This document shows positions 1 to 9,733 of a stretch of DNA of 64,000 nt, piece after piece. Position numbers and translations under genes: made by a program. The stretch's first letter is position 1. Each line of letters opens with the position of its first letter. The stretch comes from Balanoglossus misakiensis (taxonomy: Eukaryota > Hemichordata): assembly GCA_040954595.2 (NCBI GenBank), contig CM082583.2, forward strand, positions 930,001 to 994,000, written 5' to 3'. The notes beneath the pieces were generated by a model, which was not told where the DNA came from, searched no databases, and worked only from the letters and a program-made list of their open reading frames with translations.

Positions 1-1182
1 AGTGTCGGGTCTTTTGTAGAGCCAGGCCGAAGGAAATCCGACTTGATCACCGTTGCTAACGAACGCTAGTGTCTGTCATGGTGTGCCGGGGTTTTAGTCG
101 AGCCAGGCCGTAGGAGATCTGACTGGATCATCGTGGTCAATGTACACGTGTTTCCGCTCTAAAGTGCCGGGGCTTCAGCTAAACCAGGCCGTAGGAAATC
201 CGACGTAATCACCGTTGATAACTTACGCCAGTCTGTGTCATATAGAGCCGGTGCACCAGCCGAGTCACGCCGTAGGAATCTGATTTGATCAACGTGGTCA
301 ATGTGCGCCTGTTTCTGCTCTAGAGTGCCGGGCTTCAGCTGAGCCAGGCCGCAGGAAACCCGACGTGATTACCGTTGTTAACTTACGCCAGTCTGTGTCC
401 TATATATAGTGCGGGGCATCAGCCGTGCCAGGCCTAAGGAAATGTGAGTAGATCAATGTGGTCTCTGTACGCGTGTTTCTGCTCTAGAATGCCAGGGCTT
501 TAGCCAAGCCATGCCGTAGGAAATCTGAATTGATCAACGTTGCTAACGAACGCTAGTGTCTGTCATAGTGTGCCGGGGTTTTAGTCGAGCCAAGCCGTAG
601 GAGATCTGACTTGATCATCGTGGTCAATGTACGCGTGTTTCCGCTCTAAAGTGCCGGGGCTTGAGCTAAACCAGGCCGTAGGAAATCCGACGTAATCACC
701 GTTGATAACTTACGCCAGTCTGTGTCATATAGAGCCGGTGCACCAGCGGAGTCACGCCGTAGGAATCTGATTTGATCAACGTGGTCAATGTACGCCTGTT
801 TCTGCTCTAGAGTGCCGGGGCTTCAGCTGAGCCAGGCCGTAGGAAACCCGACGTGATTACCGTTGTTAACTTACGCCAGTCTGTGTCCTATATATACTGC
901 CGGGGCATCAGCCGTGCCAGGCCGAAGGAAATGTGAGTAGATCAACGTGGTTTCTGTACGCGTGTTTCTGCTCTAGAGTGCCAGGGCTTTAGCCAAGCCA
1001 TGCAGTAGGAAATCTGACTTGATCAACGTTGCTAACGAACGCTAGTGTCTGTCATATTGTGACGGAGATTTAGCCGAGCCAGGCCGTAGAAAAATCGACT
1101 TGTTCAACGTTACCAGTGTGCAACTGTTTCTGCTCTAGAGTGTCAGGGTTTTAGCCGACTTATGCTGTAGGAAATCTGAGTT
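1..1182 (+). repeat. Satellite unit 0 (partial): monomer block, 14.5 monomers
   Basis: The window begins exactly at the start of a monomer block. It holds 14.5 monomers of ~82 bp. Beta monomers (core CCGTTGCTAAC, ending GTCTGTCATA) alternate with alpha monomers (core CGTGGTCAATGTACGC, ending CTGCTCTAG). The first monomer has the special GTCGGGTCTTTTG head. The last full monomer (from about 1058) has the special GACGGAGATTTAGCC head and is followed by a half monomer that stops at the AT block. A six-monomer stretch (~490 bp) is repeated within the block, at about 162-650 and from about 652 on. Confidence 0.93.
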
Positions 1183-2033
1183 GATGAATGGGAATTCAAT
1201 GTTTTCAATGTTAAAAAACCTGTGTGGAAAGTGTCTCTACCCTTTTGAAACTAAGAAAAGAATCTATTCTTATTTATTTTGTAAAAATCACAATTTTTCG
1301 AAAAAAAGTCGAAAATGGTAATTTTGTCATGGGTGATTCAAATTATACCGCCTTTTCTGGAATTTGCAGCACTTTCTACAAGAGAACGACACTTCATGCT
1401 CCATAATATTTCCGAAAATGAAGAAAAGAGTTAATTTTTTATGATTTTTTAAAAATTTACCATTTTTGTCAAAATATGGCCAAAATGGCTATTTTTTCTT
1501 GAATTCCGTCAATATCTCTGCATTTTTGGAGTGGTCGAAAGTTTTAACATACAATCAACATGTCATATATGATCAGGGCACCAAATTCGAAGAACAAAGG
1601 TTTTTTTTATTTTTTTTTCTAAAAATGACATTTTCAAGGAAAATTTGGTAAAACGCAATTTTGTCTGCAGTGAGCCAAATTGGCCGTTTTTTTGTGGAAT
1701 TTGTATCGATATATGTATACGAAGAGCATTCTATACTCCATCAGATTTCCGAAAATGTAGAAAACAGGTATTTTTTGTAATTTTCAAAAATTTACCATTT
1801 TGACCGAATTGTGGCTAAAATTGTTATTTTCGTGTTGAATGCCGCCAGTGTCACTGCTTTTAAAAGTCATAAAAACTTTCAACATACAAGCAATTGTTTA
1901 TATATGATCAGGTCACCGAATTTAAAGAATAAAGAATGTTTTCCCTAAAAATGACCTTTTTGGTGCAAAAACGAATAAAACGCAATTTTGTATTAAATCA
2001 GCTCATTCAGAGTGCATTTTTTATAATCAGCAC
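1183..2033 (+). repeat. Satellite unit 1, left part, AT block (type I), split by BEL
   Basis: This is the AT-rich block up to the retrotransposon insertion. It shows type I markers: GATGAATGGG start, ATTGGCCG near 1680, GACCGAATTG, and AATTTAAAGAATAAAG near 1918. The block is cut in the head of its last AT subrepeat. Without the element and one target copy, unit 1 would be about 2060 bp. Confidence 0.93.
2030..2033. repeat. BEL target-site duplication, left copy (GCAC)
   Basis: GCAC precedes the left LTR and recurs at 8521-8524 after the right LTR. Intact units read ATAATCAGCACCATTTTT at this point, with a single GCAC, so this is a true duplication of target sequence. Four bases is within the 4-6 bp usual for BEL/Pao. 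Confidence 0.9.
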
Positions 2034-2443
2034 TGTGGGAAAACATGCGGGTTTTGATGACGGCATGACTATTATTAGCTCAGTGATGACCTTTGCCGTC
2101 TTGTTTTTGAACTACACTGAACGTTTATTGTTGTTTTCATGTGTTTATTTTGTTCAGAAAACTTAGTTTTTACGTAGGAACATTACTGACTTTTTCCGGA
2201 CATTGATTTCCGTGATTCCGTGCAACATTTCGAACTCTGAGTTAAGAACATTCTCGATTTCCCATCATGCTTTGTTGTTCATCGTGGAAGCCATGCCAAA
2301 TACAATTTATTGATGCGTTGTCTGTTAAATTGCGAGTTTTAACGCAATAAACCTGTGTTATTCTGTGAACGGGAGTAGCGGTGAGTTTCTTCAGTGTCCC
2401 TGGGAATGAGCGGCGGCCAAATCGTAAGAAAATATTCCCCACA
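2034..2443 (+). repeat. BEL 5' LTR (410 bp)
   Basis: Direct repeat of 8111-8520, bounded by TG and CA. It carries an AATAAA at 2346-2351 and a small hairpin around it. No clear TATA box is visible, so transcription may start from an initiator-type promoter; that is inference. The only difference from the 3' LTR that I see is G at 2284. Confidence 0.96.
2329..2351 (+). promoter_or_regulatory. LTR polyadenylation signal with overlapping hairpin
   Basis: AATAAA (2346-2351) is a standard polyadenylation signal. The 6 bp inverted repeat ATTGCG (2329-2334) and CGCAAT (2343-2348), with an 8-base loop, overlaps its first bases. The same arrangement is in the 3' LTR at 8406-8428, where it would act on the element's transcript end. 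Confidence 0.6.
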
Positions 2444-2451
2444 CTGAATGG

Positions 2452-2468
2452 TGGCGACCACGACGGGA
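2452..2468 (+). other. Primer-binding site, tRNA-Arg-like
   Basis: TGGCGACCACGACGGGA starts 8 bases after the left LTR. Its reverse complement, TCCCGTCGTGGTCGCCA, reads like the T-arm end, acceptor strand and CCA tail of an animal tRNA-Arg. The primer identity rests on my memory of tRNA-Arg 3' ends, not on an alignment. Confidence 0.7.
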
Positions 2469-2624
2469 GCGTGAGTACATCACATCACAACGCGTATTGC
2501 ATAAGCCAGTGTATGCAGTGCAGTGAGCGGATCGGAGGCGTGTAAACAAAACTCAACGGCCGAGTCAAGGTTTGCCACTAACTTTATTCAACCGTAGCGG
2601 TACTTGCGAACATATATACGAAAC
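2469..2624 (+). other. BEL 5' leader
   Basis: This 156 bp stretch between the primer site and the gag-pol start has no convincing frame. It is where a packaging signal would be expected, but I recognise no motif. Confidence 0.5.
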
Positions 2625-5600
2625 ATGGCTTTCACCGAGGAGAGATTCAAACGACAGCTGACAATCGCTGAGTTCAAACTTGAGGAAATTGTCGAGTTAT
2701 CAAAGAGTGAAGACACGAGTGACGTCACAATGGCGTATGAACAAATAGGAGAGTTGATCAAGCGATTAGAGAAATCGAAGGATGATACAACCGAACATCT
2801 CTTGGAATCAGGGTCTGACTTAGAATATGTGAAGCAGTGGACAACATTACAGAAGGGTGTTATCCAGTCATTCAGAGAGGCACGTCTGAGTATCAGAAAG
2901 CAGATGGATGAAGCCATAGAAAGAGACACACAAACTAAACTTGAAAAAGAACTACATATTCAGCGACAAATAAACGAGGAGCAATCGAGATTCAGATTGC
3001 AACAACAACAGGAAATGGAGGAAGCGGCTGCACGCCAACATCGCAGAGAGGAAGAATGGTACATGCAGAAACTAGATTTTGAAAAACAGATTGAGGCTAG
3101 CCATGCAGAACACATACATGTAGACCATAGGGAGAATGTGACACCAGTGAACACAACACAATCAGTGAAACTACAGAAATATACTATCACTCCTTTCTGT
3201 GGTGATTACAAGGACTGGCTGCGCTTTTGGAATCAATTCACCGTGGAGGTGGATGGATCAAATCTCTCAGAAATCAGTAAGTTCAACTATTTATTGGAAC
3301 TAGTGAAGGAAAAACCCAGAGAGGATATCCTAGGTCTACCTCATACCGCAGATGGATATCAGGAAGCAAAGAAAATACTTGTCCAGACATATGGGAAAGA
3401 CATTAAAGTACACAAGTCATTGATAAAGGAACTTGAGGAACTTCCAACCGTCACCAGTATTCACAAGTTGTATGAAATACATGACTTCTATAACAAGCTT
3501 GCCAGAATAGTACGCACACTCATAACAATGAAAAAGTTGACTACTGCACAAAGCTCAGTATACACACTGATGGACAAGCTGGGTCCGGTACGAGAAGTAC
3601 TTGTACAAAAAGATGATAACTGGGAAGAATGGGGTCTGGAAGAGCTTGTTGAAAATCTGCGAAAATATGTGGAAAGAAACCCCCTGAAAGTAGGTGATGA
3701 CAAAAATGGGAAAAAAGATGATAGACACACGCCATCAAAGAAAAAAGAAAAGTTACTTCTTGGAAACAACGGTGACTCTAAACAGGGCCCAGGTCGTAAA
3801 TCCAGGTGTGTGTATTGCAGTTCAGAAGATCATTCAAGTAATGGTTGTGTCAAAGTGCTTGATGTGGCCACCAAGAGAGCCATTTTGCGAAGAAACCGGA
3901 TGTGTTTCAACTGTACAGGTGTTGGGCATCGTGCAGTCGACTGTAGATCCAGAGGATGCAGGAACTGTACTGGTAAGCACCATACCTCCATTTGTGACAA
4001 GGAGAAATCAACACTTGATGCACCAGAAACTACAAAAATGGAAAAGGGATTGAGCACAACAATGGAACATGCAAACACTTTGCATCCTACCGTGATAGCC
4101 AGAGTGGGGACAGAGACAGTTCGTGTTATGTTCGACACGGGTGCTGGGAGTTCATACATATGCTCAGATCTGATCACCAAAATGCAGATGAAACCAGTCA
4201 AGACAGAACAACGCTGTATTGAACAGATGTACGGCACTGTAAGGAAGACCGTTGAGGTGTACAGTGTCACAATACAGTCAGCAGCAGTTGAGGGATTCTC
4301 ATTCGATGTAGAATGTGTGAATGCTGAGAAGGGCATACTGACGTACCTGCCTAACCCGAATATTCCAGCGCTAAAGAAACGATTTAGGCGCTTCCGCCGA
4401 CTGCATTTCAGTGAGGAAGAGACAACTGATGATCAGATACCAGTTCACATTATCATCGGAGCGGCGGATTATCAGAGAATACGAACCACAGAGCCTCTTG
4501 TCTTGGGAACCTACCCGGATAAGGATCCAGGTGCAGAATTCACCATGCTTGGGTGGACCGTTTCAGGACGGCATTCAGCGATAGGGAGTCAAACAGAGAA
4601 ACAGTTCTTCCTGCGATCCAGTCAAGAAGAATTTGAGAAGCTGTGTTCACTGGATGTTCTTGGAATAACAGATACAGATACGAAAGAAAGCGGCACAATT
4701 CATGAAGAGTTCAAGAAGCAGCTCGATAGGTCAGAAAGTGGACACTATGAAACAAAACTACCATGGAAGGAAGACCACATGCCGCTGCCTACAAACAAGA
4801 GGTTATGCACAGCTCGACTATACAGCACAACAAAGAAGCTTGAGAGAATGGGGAGACTAGACGAATATGACGAGATTATGAGAGAACAAATCAACATGGG
4901 AATCATCGAGCCAGTACCGATTCACCAGACGGGGGAGGTCATACACTATGTCCCACATCAGGCGGTCATCCGAGAGAAAGCAGAGACGACGAAAATGCGG
5001 ATAGTGTATGATTGCTCAGCCAGAGCCAACATAAGAAGTCCCTCACTCAACGATTGCTTGGAGACTGGCCCATCATTGCAGCCACTGTTGTTCGACATCA
5101 TGGTACGAAACCGTATGCGGAAGTTTTGCATCACAGGGGACATTCAGAAAGCCTTCCTGCAAATCCGCGTACATGAGCAAGACAGGGATGCGCTGCGTGT
5201 GTTATGGTACAACAATCTACAAGATCGTAAAGTGACAGAGTACCGCTTTACGCGGGTGATCTTTGGAGCGACTTCAAGTCCGTACATACTTGGGGTAACA
5301 CTACAGAAACACATAGAGAGCTACAAGGAAGAATATCCGACAACAGCCCAGACATTGTTGGATGATACATATGTTGACGATATACAAGGAGGTGGGGATA
5401 CAGAAGATGATGTTGCGGCCTTCAAAGAAGAGTCCACCGAAATACTGTCAAAGGGTGGATTCTCTCTTCATAAATGGCACAGCAACGTCACTCACTTAAA
5501 CTCAGAAGAGAACAATAAGAGAGGAGAAGAGCAGGAGACTACAAGTCCTGTCAGAAGTACATCCAGTGATGATACAAAGATCCTGGGTATTCCATGGAAC

Positions 5601-8066
5601 AAGTGTGAGGACACATTAACAATCAGTTTCAAATCATGCCTGAAGAGCAGTGAACCGATCACCAAAAGGAAGATGTTAGCAGATATCAACACCATTTATG
5701 ACATACTTGGATGGAGTTCACCAGTCACCATCACTGCGAAGGTAATCTTCAGTGAAGTTTGCCTCCTGCAGTTACACTGGGATGAGGAAGTTCCAGCTGA
5801 GATTCAACGGAAATGGCGGATGTGGATAAAGAGCTTGCGGCAGGCACCAACCATCACCATACCACGCTGTGTGTTCACCAACAAGCCAACACATTTTGAG
5901 ATGCATGGGTTTGCAGATGCCAGCAAGGTCGCTGTTTGTGCTGCAATCTATGTAGTAGCATACAACAACTCTACACCGATCAGCCAGAATCTACTTGTGG
6001 CTAAATCAAGAATCGCACCGAAACAAGTCAGCATTCCCAGGTTGGAGTTGGTAGCTGCCCACACATTAGCCAAACTACAGAGTAATGTCAGCAAAGCATT
6101 GGCCGACTTTCCTATTACTGCCTGTTATAGTTGGGTGGACAGCACTACAGTTTTGTACTGGCTGTCCAATCACGGAGAGTGGTCAACGTTTGTGCGCAAT
6201 CGAGTCAAGAAGATTGGTGAGCTGACGGAATCCAAGTGGAGATATGTATCAACAGCTGAAAATCCAAGTGACATGGGAACTAGAGGGTCAGCGCCAAGCA
6301 GACTTGGGGTCATGTGGTTTCATGGACCAAGCTGGCTTTCAAATGACAGGGACAGACCAGTTCAGCCAGAGATTTCAGAGTCAGAGGGAACCATGTCAGA
6401 GAAGAAGTCGACAAAGAGAAGTGAAGTTATGCTACTCCTGGAAGATACTACTCAGGATGATATGAAAGCCTGGGCACAGGTGCTCCTCAGCAAATACAAC
6501 TTCTGGAAGCTTCTCCGCATAACGTCATACATGAAGCGTTTCATAGACAGCTGTAAAGGGGTGAGAAGAGTTGGACCACTCACGAAATCTGAGATCGGAG
6601 CGTCAGAGAAGATATGGATCCGAGTGACTCAGCAGACAAATACCATGACCTCTGACCTCACACTGAAGACAGGTCAGGATGGAATACTGAGGTGTTATGG
6701 TAGAGTTCAAGGTTACAACCCTATCTTCATCCCAAGGAAATCAGCCTTAGCGAAGCGTATCGTTGAACATTGCCATCTGCAAACTTTGCATGGGGGAGTG
6801 GCCACAACGATGAGTAAAGTCAGAGAGAAATACTGGATACCGAAACTACGATCTGTTGTCAAATCCATACGACATGGATGTATCTACTGTACGAAGTATC
6901 GAGCGAAGGTGTTGGATGCTCCAACGACAGCGGCACTGCCCACCTTCAGAACCGAATTCACTGAGCCATTTGATGTGACCGGTGTGGATTTTGCAGGTCC
7001 ACTTCTGTACAAAGTTGAGAAGTATGGGACGAACAAGGCGTACATTGCACTGTTCACATGTGCCAGCACCAGAGCTGTACATCTGAAGCTTTGCAGAGAC
7101 CTGTCTGCGAATGAATTCAAACGAGGATTGAAAGAATTTGTTGCACGCAGAGGTTCACCGAGTCTTATGGTGAGTGACAATGCCAAGACGTTCATCGCAA
7201 CCAAGAATTGGTTGTCTACCTTAGAGAAAGATGAAGATTTGTTCAACTATCTCGCAACGAAGAATATAGAGTGGAAATTCAACATGTCACGTTCTCCATG
7301 GTGGGGTGGTTTCTTTGAAAGACTCATCGGCATCATGAAGAGAAGTCTTTCGAAAGCGATAGGACGAGCACTACTGAAGTTTGAAGAGCTCGAAGAAGTC
7401 TTACTTGACGTGGAGACTTTCATGAACAACAGGCCACTGTGCTACATGGAGGAAGATTTTGATCAAATGGTGATTACTCCAAACTTGCTGCTGCGTGGAC
7501 AGCCAGCACAGTTTCTGGAGGACAGTGTGAGAGATGTAGGTGATTCACAGGATGAGATGAGTAAACGCATGAGGTACCTGAAGACCTGCAGACAAAATGT
7601 CCGTAAACGCTGGCTCAACGAGTACCTTCATGCCTTGCAGGAGCGATGCAGTAAGAAAGTCGAAGCGAAGGAACAGAAGTTGCCGGGAAAGAATTCGATT
7701 GTTCTGCTGAAGGACACAACTAAGAATCGAGCGAATTGGAAAATAGGGCGGATTGTAGATAACATTGTTGGAAAAGATGGAGTGCTACGAGGTTATAAGA
7801 TACAGACCGGTAGCGGCTACGTTGTAGAGAGACCCATCCAGTTGGTGTGTGATCTGGAAGTCGGCGGGGCTGCTGATGAAACCGTGGTGGATGAAAACAT
7901 CGGACCAGGAGATGCTGTTCCAGTGATTGACCAGGAGCGCACTCCGACTGAGGAAGGGGACGGAAACCTGATTGGCCAAGATTTCAGACGCCCGGCTCGG
8001 CGAGCGAAGACTGCAGCAGTAGATCGTCTAGTTGGGGTTATTGCTAATGAGAACGAAGATGACTAG
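2625..8066 (+). CDS. BEL/Pao gag-pol polyprotein, 1813 aa
   Basis: A single uninterrupted frame encodes the structural and replication proteins of the retrotransposon. The start is ATG 2625 in good context (A at -3, G at +4); upstream codons in frame lack ATG. Domains in order: charged, Q/E-rich probable coiled coil (about 88-165); DUF1759-like gag region (about 186-352); zinc knuckles CX2CX4HX4C at 395-408 and 427-440, then a variant CX2CX3HHX3C at 445-457; aspartic protease with DTG 504-506; reverse transcriptase with GDIQKAF Asp839 and YVDD 916-919; RNase H with Asp1098, Glu1141, Asp1172 and Asp1216; integrase with zinc site His1384, His1389, Cys1419, Cys1422 and catalytic Asp1455, Asp1518, Glu1565; DUF5641-like tail (about 1686-1744). 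All catalytic residues looked for are present. Protease cleavage of the polyprotein is expected from the family. There is no frameshift between gag and pol and no envelope gene. Confidence 0.96.
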   Translation: MAFTEERFKRQLTIAEFKLEEIVELSKSEDTSDVTMAYEQIGELIKRLEKSKDDTTEHLLESGSDLEYVKQWTTLQKGVIQSFREARLSIRKQMDEAIERDTQTKLEKELHIQRQINEEQSRFRLQQQQEMEEAAARQHRREEEWYMQKLDFEKQIEASHAEHIHVDHRENVTPVNTTQSVKLQKYTITPFCGDYKDWLRFWNQFTVEVDGSNLSEISKFNYLLELVKEKPREDILGLPHTADGYQEAKKILVQTYGKDIKVHKSLIKELEELPTVTSIHKLYEIHDFYNKLARIVRTLITMKKLTTAQSSVYTLMDKLGPVREVLVQKDDNWEEWGLEELVENLRKYVERNPLKVGDDKNGKKDDRHTPSKKKEKLLLGNNGDSKQGPGRKSRCVYCSSEDHSSNGCVKVLDVATKRAILRRNRMCFNCTGVGHRAVDCRSRGCRNCTGKHHTSICDKEKSTLDAPETTKMEKGLSTTMEHANTLHPTVIARVGTETVRVMFDTGAGSSYICSDLITKMQMKPVKTEQRCIEQMYGTVRKTVEVYSVTIQSAAVEGFSFDVECVNAEKGILTYLPNPNIPALKKRFRRFRRLHFSEEETTDDQIPVHIIIGAADYQRIRTTEPLVLGTYPDKDPGAEFTMLGWTVSGRHSAIGSQTEKQFFLRSSQEEFEKLCSLDVLGITDTDTKESGTIHEEFKKQLDRSESGHYETKLPWKEDHMPLPTNKRLCTARLYSTTKKLERMGRLDEYDEIMREQINMGIIEPVPIHQTGEVIHYVPHQAVIREKAETTKMRIVYDCSARANIRSPSLNDCLETGPSLQPLLFDIMVRNRMRKFCITGDIQKAFLQIRVHEQDRDALRVLWYNNLQDRKVTEYRFTRVIFGATSSPYILGVTLQKHIESYKEEYPTTAQTLLDDTYVDDIQGGGDTEDDVAAFKEESTEILSKGGFSLHKWHSNVTHLNSEENNKRGEEQETTSPVRSTSSDDTKILGIPWNKCEDTLTISFKSCLKSSEPITKRKMLADINTIYDILGWSSPVTITAKVIFSEVCLLQLHWDEEVPAEIQRKWRMWIKSLRQAPTITIPRCVFTNKPTHFEMHGFADASKVAVCAAIYVVAYNNSTPISQNLLVAKSRIAPKQVSIPRLELVAAHTLAKLQSNVSKALADFPITACYSWVDSTTVLYWLSNHGEWSTFVRNRVKKIGELTESKWRYVSTAENPSDMGTRGSAPSRLGVMWFHGPSWLSNDRDRPVQPEISESEGTMSEKKSTKRSEVMLLLEDTTQDDMKAWAQVLLSKYNFWKLLRITSYMKRFIDSCKGVRRVGPLTKSEIGASEKIWIRVTQQTNTMTSDLTLKTGQDGILRCYGRVQGYNPIFIPRKSALAKRIVEHCHLQTLHGGVATTMSKVREKYWIPKLRSVVKSIRHGCIYCTKYRAKVLDAPTTAALPTFRTEFTEPFDVTGVDFAGPLLYKVEKYGTNKAYIALFTCASTRAVHLKLCRDLSANEFKRGLKEFVARRGSPSLMVSDNAKTFIATKNWLSTLEKDEDLFNYLATKNIEWKFNMSRSPWWGGFFERLIGIMKRSLSKAIGRALLKFEELEEVLLDVETFMNNRPLCYMEEDFDQMVITPNLLLRGQPAQFLEDSVRDVGDSQDEMSKRMRYLKTCRQNVRKRWLNEYLHALQERCSKKVEAKEQKLPGKNSIVLLKDTTKNRANWKIGRIVDNIVGKDGVLRGYKIQTGSGYVVERPIQLVCDLEVGGAADETVVDENIGPGDAVPVIDQERTPTEEGDGNLIGQDFRRPARRAKTAAVDRLVGVIANENEDD

Positions 8067-8076
8067 AAAACCTTGA

Positions 8077-8101
8077 TATTAAAGTTGAAATAACTTTAAT
8101 A
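8077..8101 (+). other. Perfect 10 bp hairpin between gag-pol stop and purine tract
   Basis: TATTAAAGTT (8077-8086) and AACTTTAATA (8092-8101) form a perfect 10 bp stem with a GAAAT loop. It starts 10 bases after the TAG stop and its last base is the first base of the purine tract. A role in plus-strand priming, RNA stability or translation termination is conceivable but untested. Confidence 0.7.
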
Positions 8102-8110
8102 GGGGGAGGG
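8101..8110 (+). other. Polypurine tract
   Basis: AGGGGGAGGG lies directly against the 3' LTR, the expected place and composition for the plus-strand primer of an LTR retrotransposon. Confidence 0.9.
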
Positions 8111-8520
8111 TGTGGGAAAACATGCGGGTTTTGATGACGGCATGACTATTATTAGCTCAGTGATGACCTTTGCCGTCTTGTTTTTGAACTACACTGAACG
8201 TTTATTGTTGTTTTCATGTGTTTATTTTGTTCAGAAAACTTAGTTTTTACGTAGGAACATTACTGACTTTTTCCGGACATTGATTTCCGTGATTCCGTGC
8301 AACATTTCGAACTCTGAGTTAAGAACATTCTCGATTTCCCATCATGCTTTGTTGTTCATCATGGAAGCCATGCCAAATACAATTTATTGATGCGTTGTCT
8401 GTTAAATTGCGAGTTTTAACGCAATAAACCTGTGTTATTCTGTGAACGGGAGTAGCGGTGAGTTTCTTCAGTGTCCCTGGGAATGAGCGGCGGCCAAATC
8501 GTAAGAAAATATTCCCCACA
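8111..8520 (+). repeat. BEL 3' LTR (410 bp)
   Basis: Direct repeat of 2034-2443, same length, with A at 8361 in place of G at 2284. AATAAA lies at 8423-8428. Confidence 0.96.
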
Positions 8521-8524
8521 GCAC
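8521..8524. repeat. BEL target-site duplication, right copy (GCAC)
   Basis: Matches 2030-2033. The satellite resumes here with CCATTTTTACATATAATGG, as in intact units. Confidence 0.9.
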
Positions 8525-9733
8525 CATTTTTACATATAATGGAAATTTCATACATCATCAGATATCCAAATATGAAAAAATGATTTAGATTTTAGATGAT
8601 TGTCCAAAATTAGCTGATATCTAATAAATGTAGTATTGAACCGTTCTGTCCCCCCCCCCTTACATTATATGCGGTACGCCGATGTCAGCTTACCCGGCAG
8701 TACTGTAGGCCGTGCCCCCAACAAACGTCGGTGCTTGAAACGCCCTGGTTAAATTCGGGCTCTCTCTATAAATCGACAGGCAATAATGCAGTCCTACCGG
8801 AACAAATGTCAAGTGTTGAACCGCTGTGACTTTCCCTGTTCGGTTTGCCCGACTTAGCCAACGTCTTTGTACTAGAGTGACGGGTCTTTTGCAGAGCCAG
8901 GCCGAAGGAAATCCGACTTGATCACCGTTGCTAACGAACGCTAGTGTCTGTCATGGTGTGCCGGGGTTTTAGTCGAGCCAGGCCGTAGGAGATCTGACTT
9001 GATCATCGTGGTCAATGTACGCGTGTTTCCGCTCTAAAGTGCCGGGGCTTCAGCTAAACCAGGCCGTAGGAAATCCGACGTAATCACCGTTGATAACTTA
9101 CGCCAGTCTGTGTCATATAGAGCCGGTGCACCAGCCGAGTCACGCCGTAGGAAATCTGACTTGATCAACGTGGTCAATGTACGCCTGTTTCTGCTCTAGA
9201 GTGCCGGGGCTTCAGCTGAGCCAGGCCGTAGGAAACCCGACGTGATTACCGTTGTTAACTTACGCCAGTCTGTGTCCTATATATAGTGCCGGGGCATCAG
9301 CCATGCCAGGCCGAAGGAAATGTGAGAAGATCAACGTGGTCTCTGTACGCGTGTTTCTGCTCTAGAGTGCCAGGGCTTTAGCTAAGCCATGCCGTAGGAA
9401 ATCTGACTTGATCAAAGTTGCTAACGAACGCTAGTGTCTGTCATAGTGTGCCGGGGTTTTAGTCGAGCCAAGCCGTAGGAGATCAGACTTGATCAACGTG
9501 GTCTCTGTACGCGTGTTTCTGCTCTAGAGTGCCGGGGCTTTATCCAAGCCATGCCGTAGAAAATCTGACTTGATCACCGTTGCTAACGTACGCTAGTGTC
9601 TGTCATATTGTGACGGAGATTTAGCCGAGCCAGGTCGTAGAAAAATCGACTTGTTCAACGTTACCAGTGTGCAACTGTTTCTGCTCTAGAGTGTCAGGGT
9701 TTTAGCCGACTTATGCTGTAGGAAATCTGAGTT
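8521..9733 (+). repeat. Satellite unit 1, right part
   Basis: Holds the end of the AT block, a 10-base poly-C run (8650-8659), the spacer to 8875, and a 10.5-monomer block (8876-9733). The spacer carries GTAGGCC, CAACAAACG and CTCTCTATAAATCG, variants otherwise seen in units 8 and 23-25. This does not match the type I markers left of the BEL element. Confidence 0.93.

Larger units (their letters stand above)
2034..8520 (+). mobile_element. Intact BEL/Pao LTR retrotransposon
   Basis: Complete 6487 bp element in the satellite. It has two 410 bp LTRs starting TGTGGGAAAA and ending CCCCACA, and a 4 bp target duplication GCAC (2030-2033 and 8521-8524). It also has a primer-binding site after the left LTR, one long gag-pol frame, and a purine tract right before the right LTR. 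The domain order protease, reverse transcriptase, RNase H, integrase, together with DUF1759-like and DUF5641-like regions at the ends, is typical of BEL/Pao. The LTRs differ at one position that I can see (G2284 versus A8361), so the insertion is recent. The frame is unbroken and no env-like frame follows it. The same AT-block position is uninterrupted in all other units, which gives the empty-site sequence directly. Autonomous activity is inferred, not shown. Confidence 0.96.

Noticed and set aside
1-1182. CRISPR-like direct repeats
   Set aside because: The ~82 bp monomers are contiguous with no unique spacers, diverge along their whole length, and the context is an animal genome without cas genes.
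2588-7979. Open frames antisense to or overlapping gag-pol
   Set aside because: Shadows of the 1813-codon frame, with no recognisable domains.
8067-8110. Envelope-like frame after gag-pol
   Set aside because: Only 44 bases separate the stop codon from the 3' LTR, so there is no room for one.
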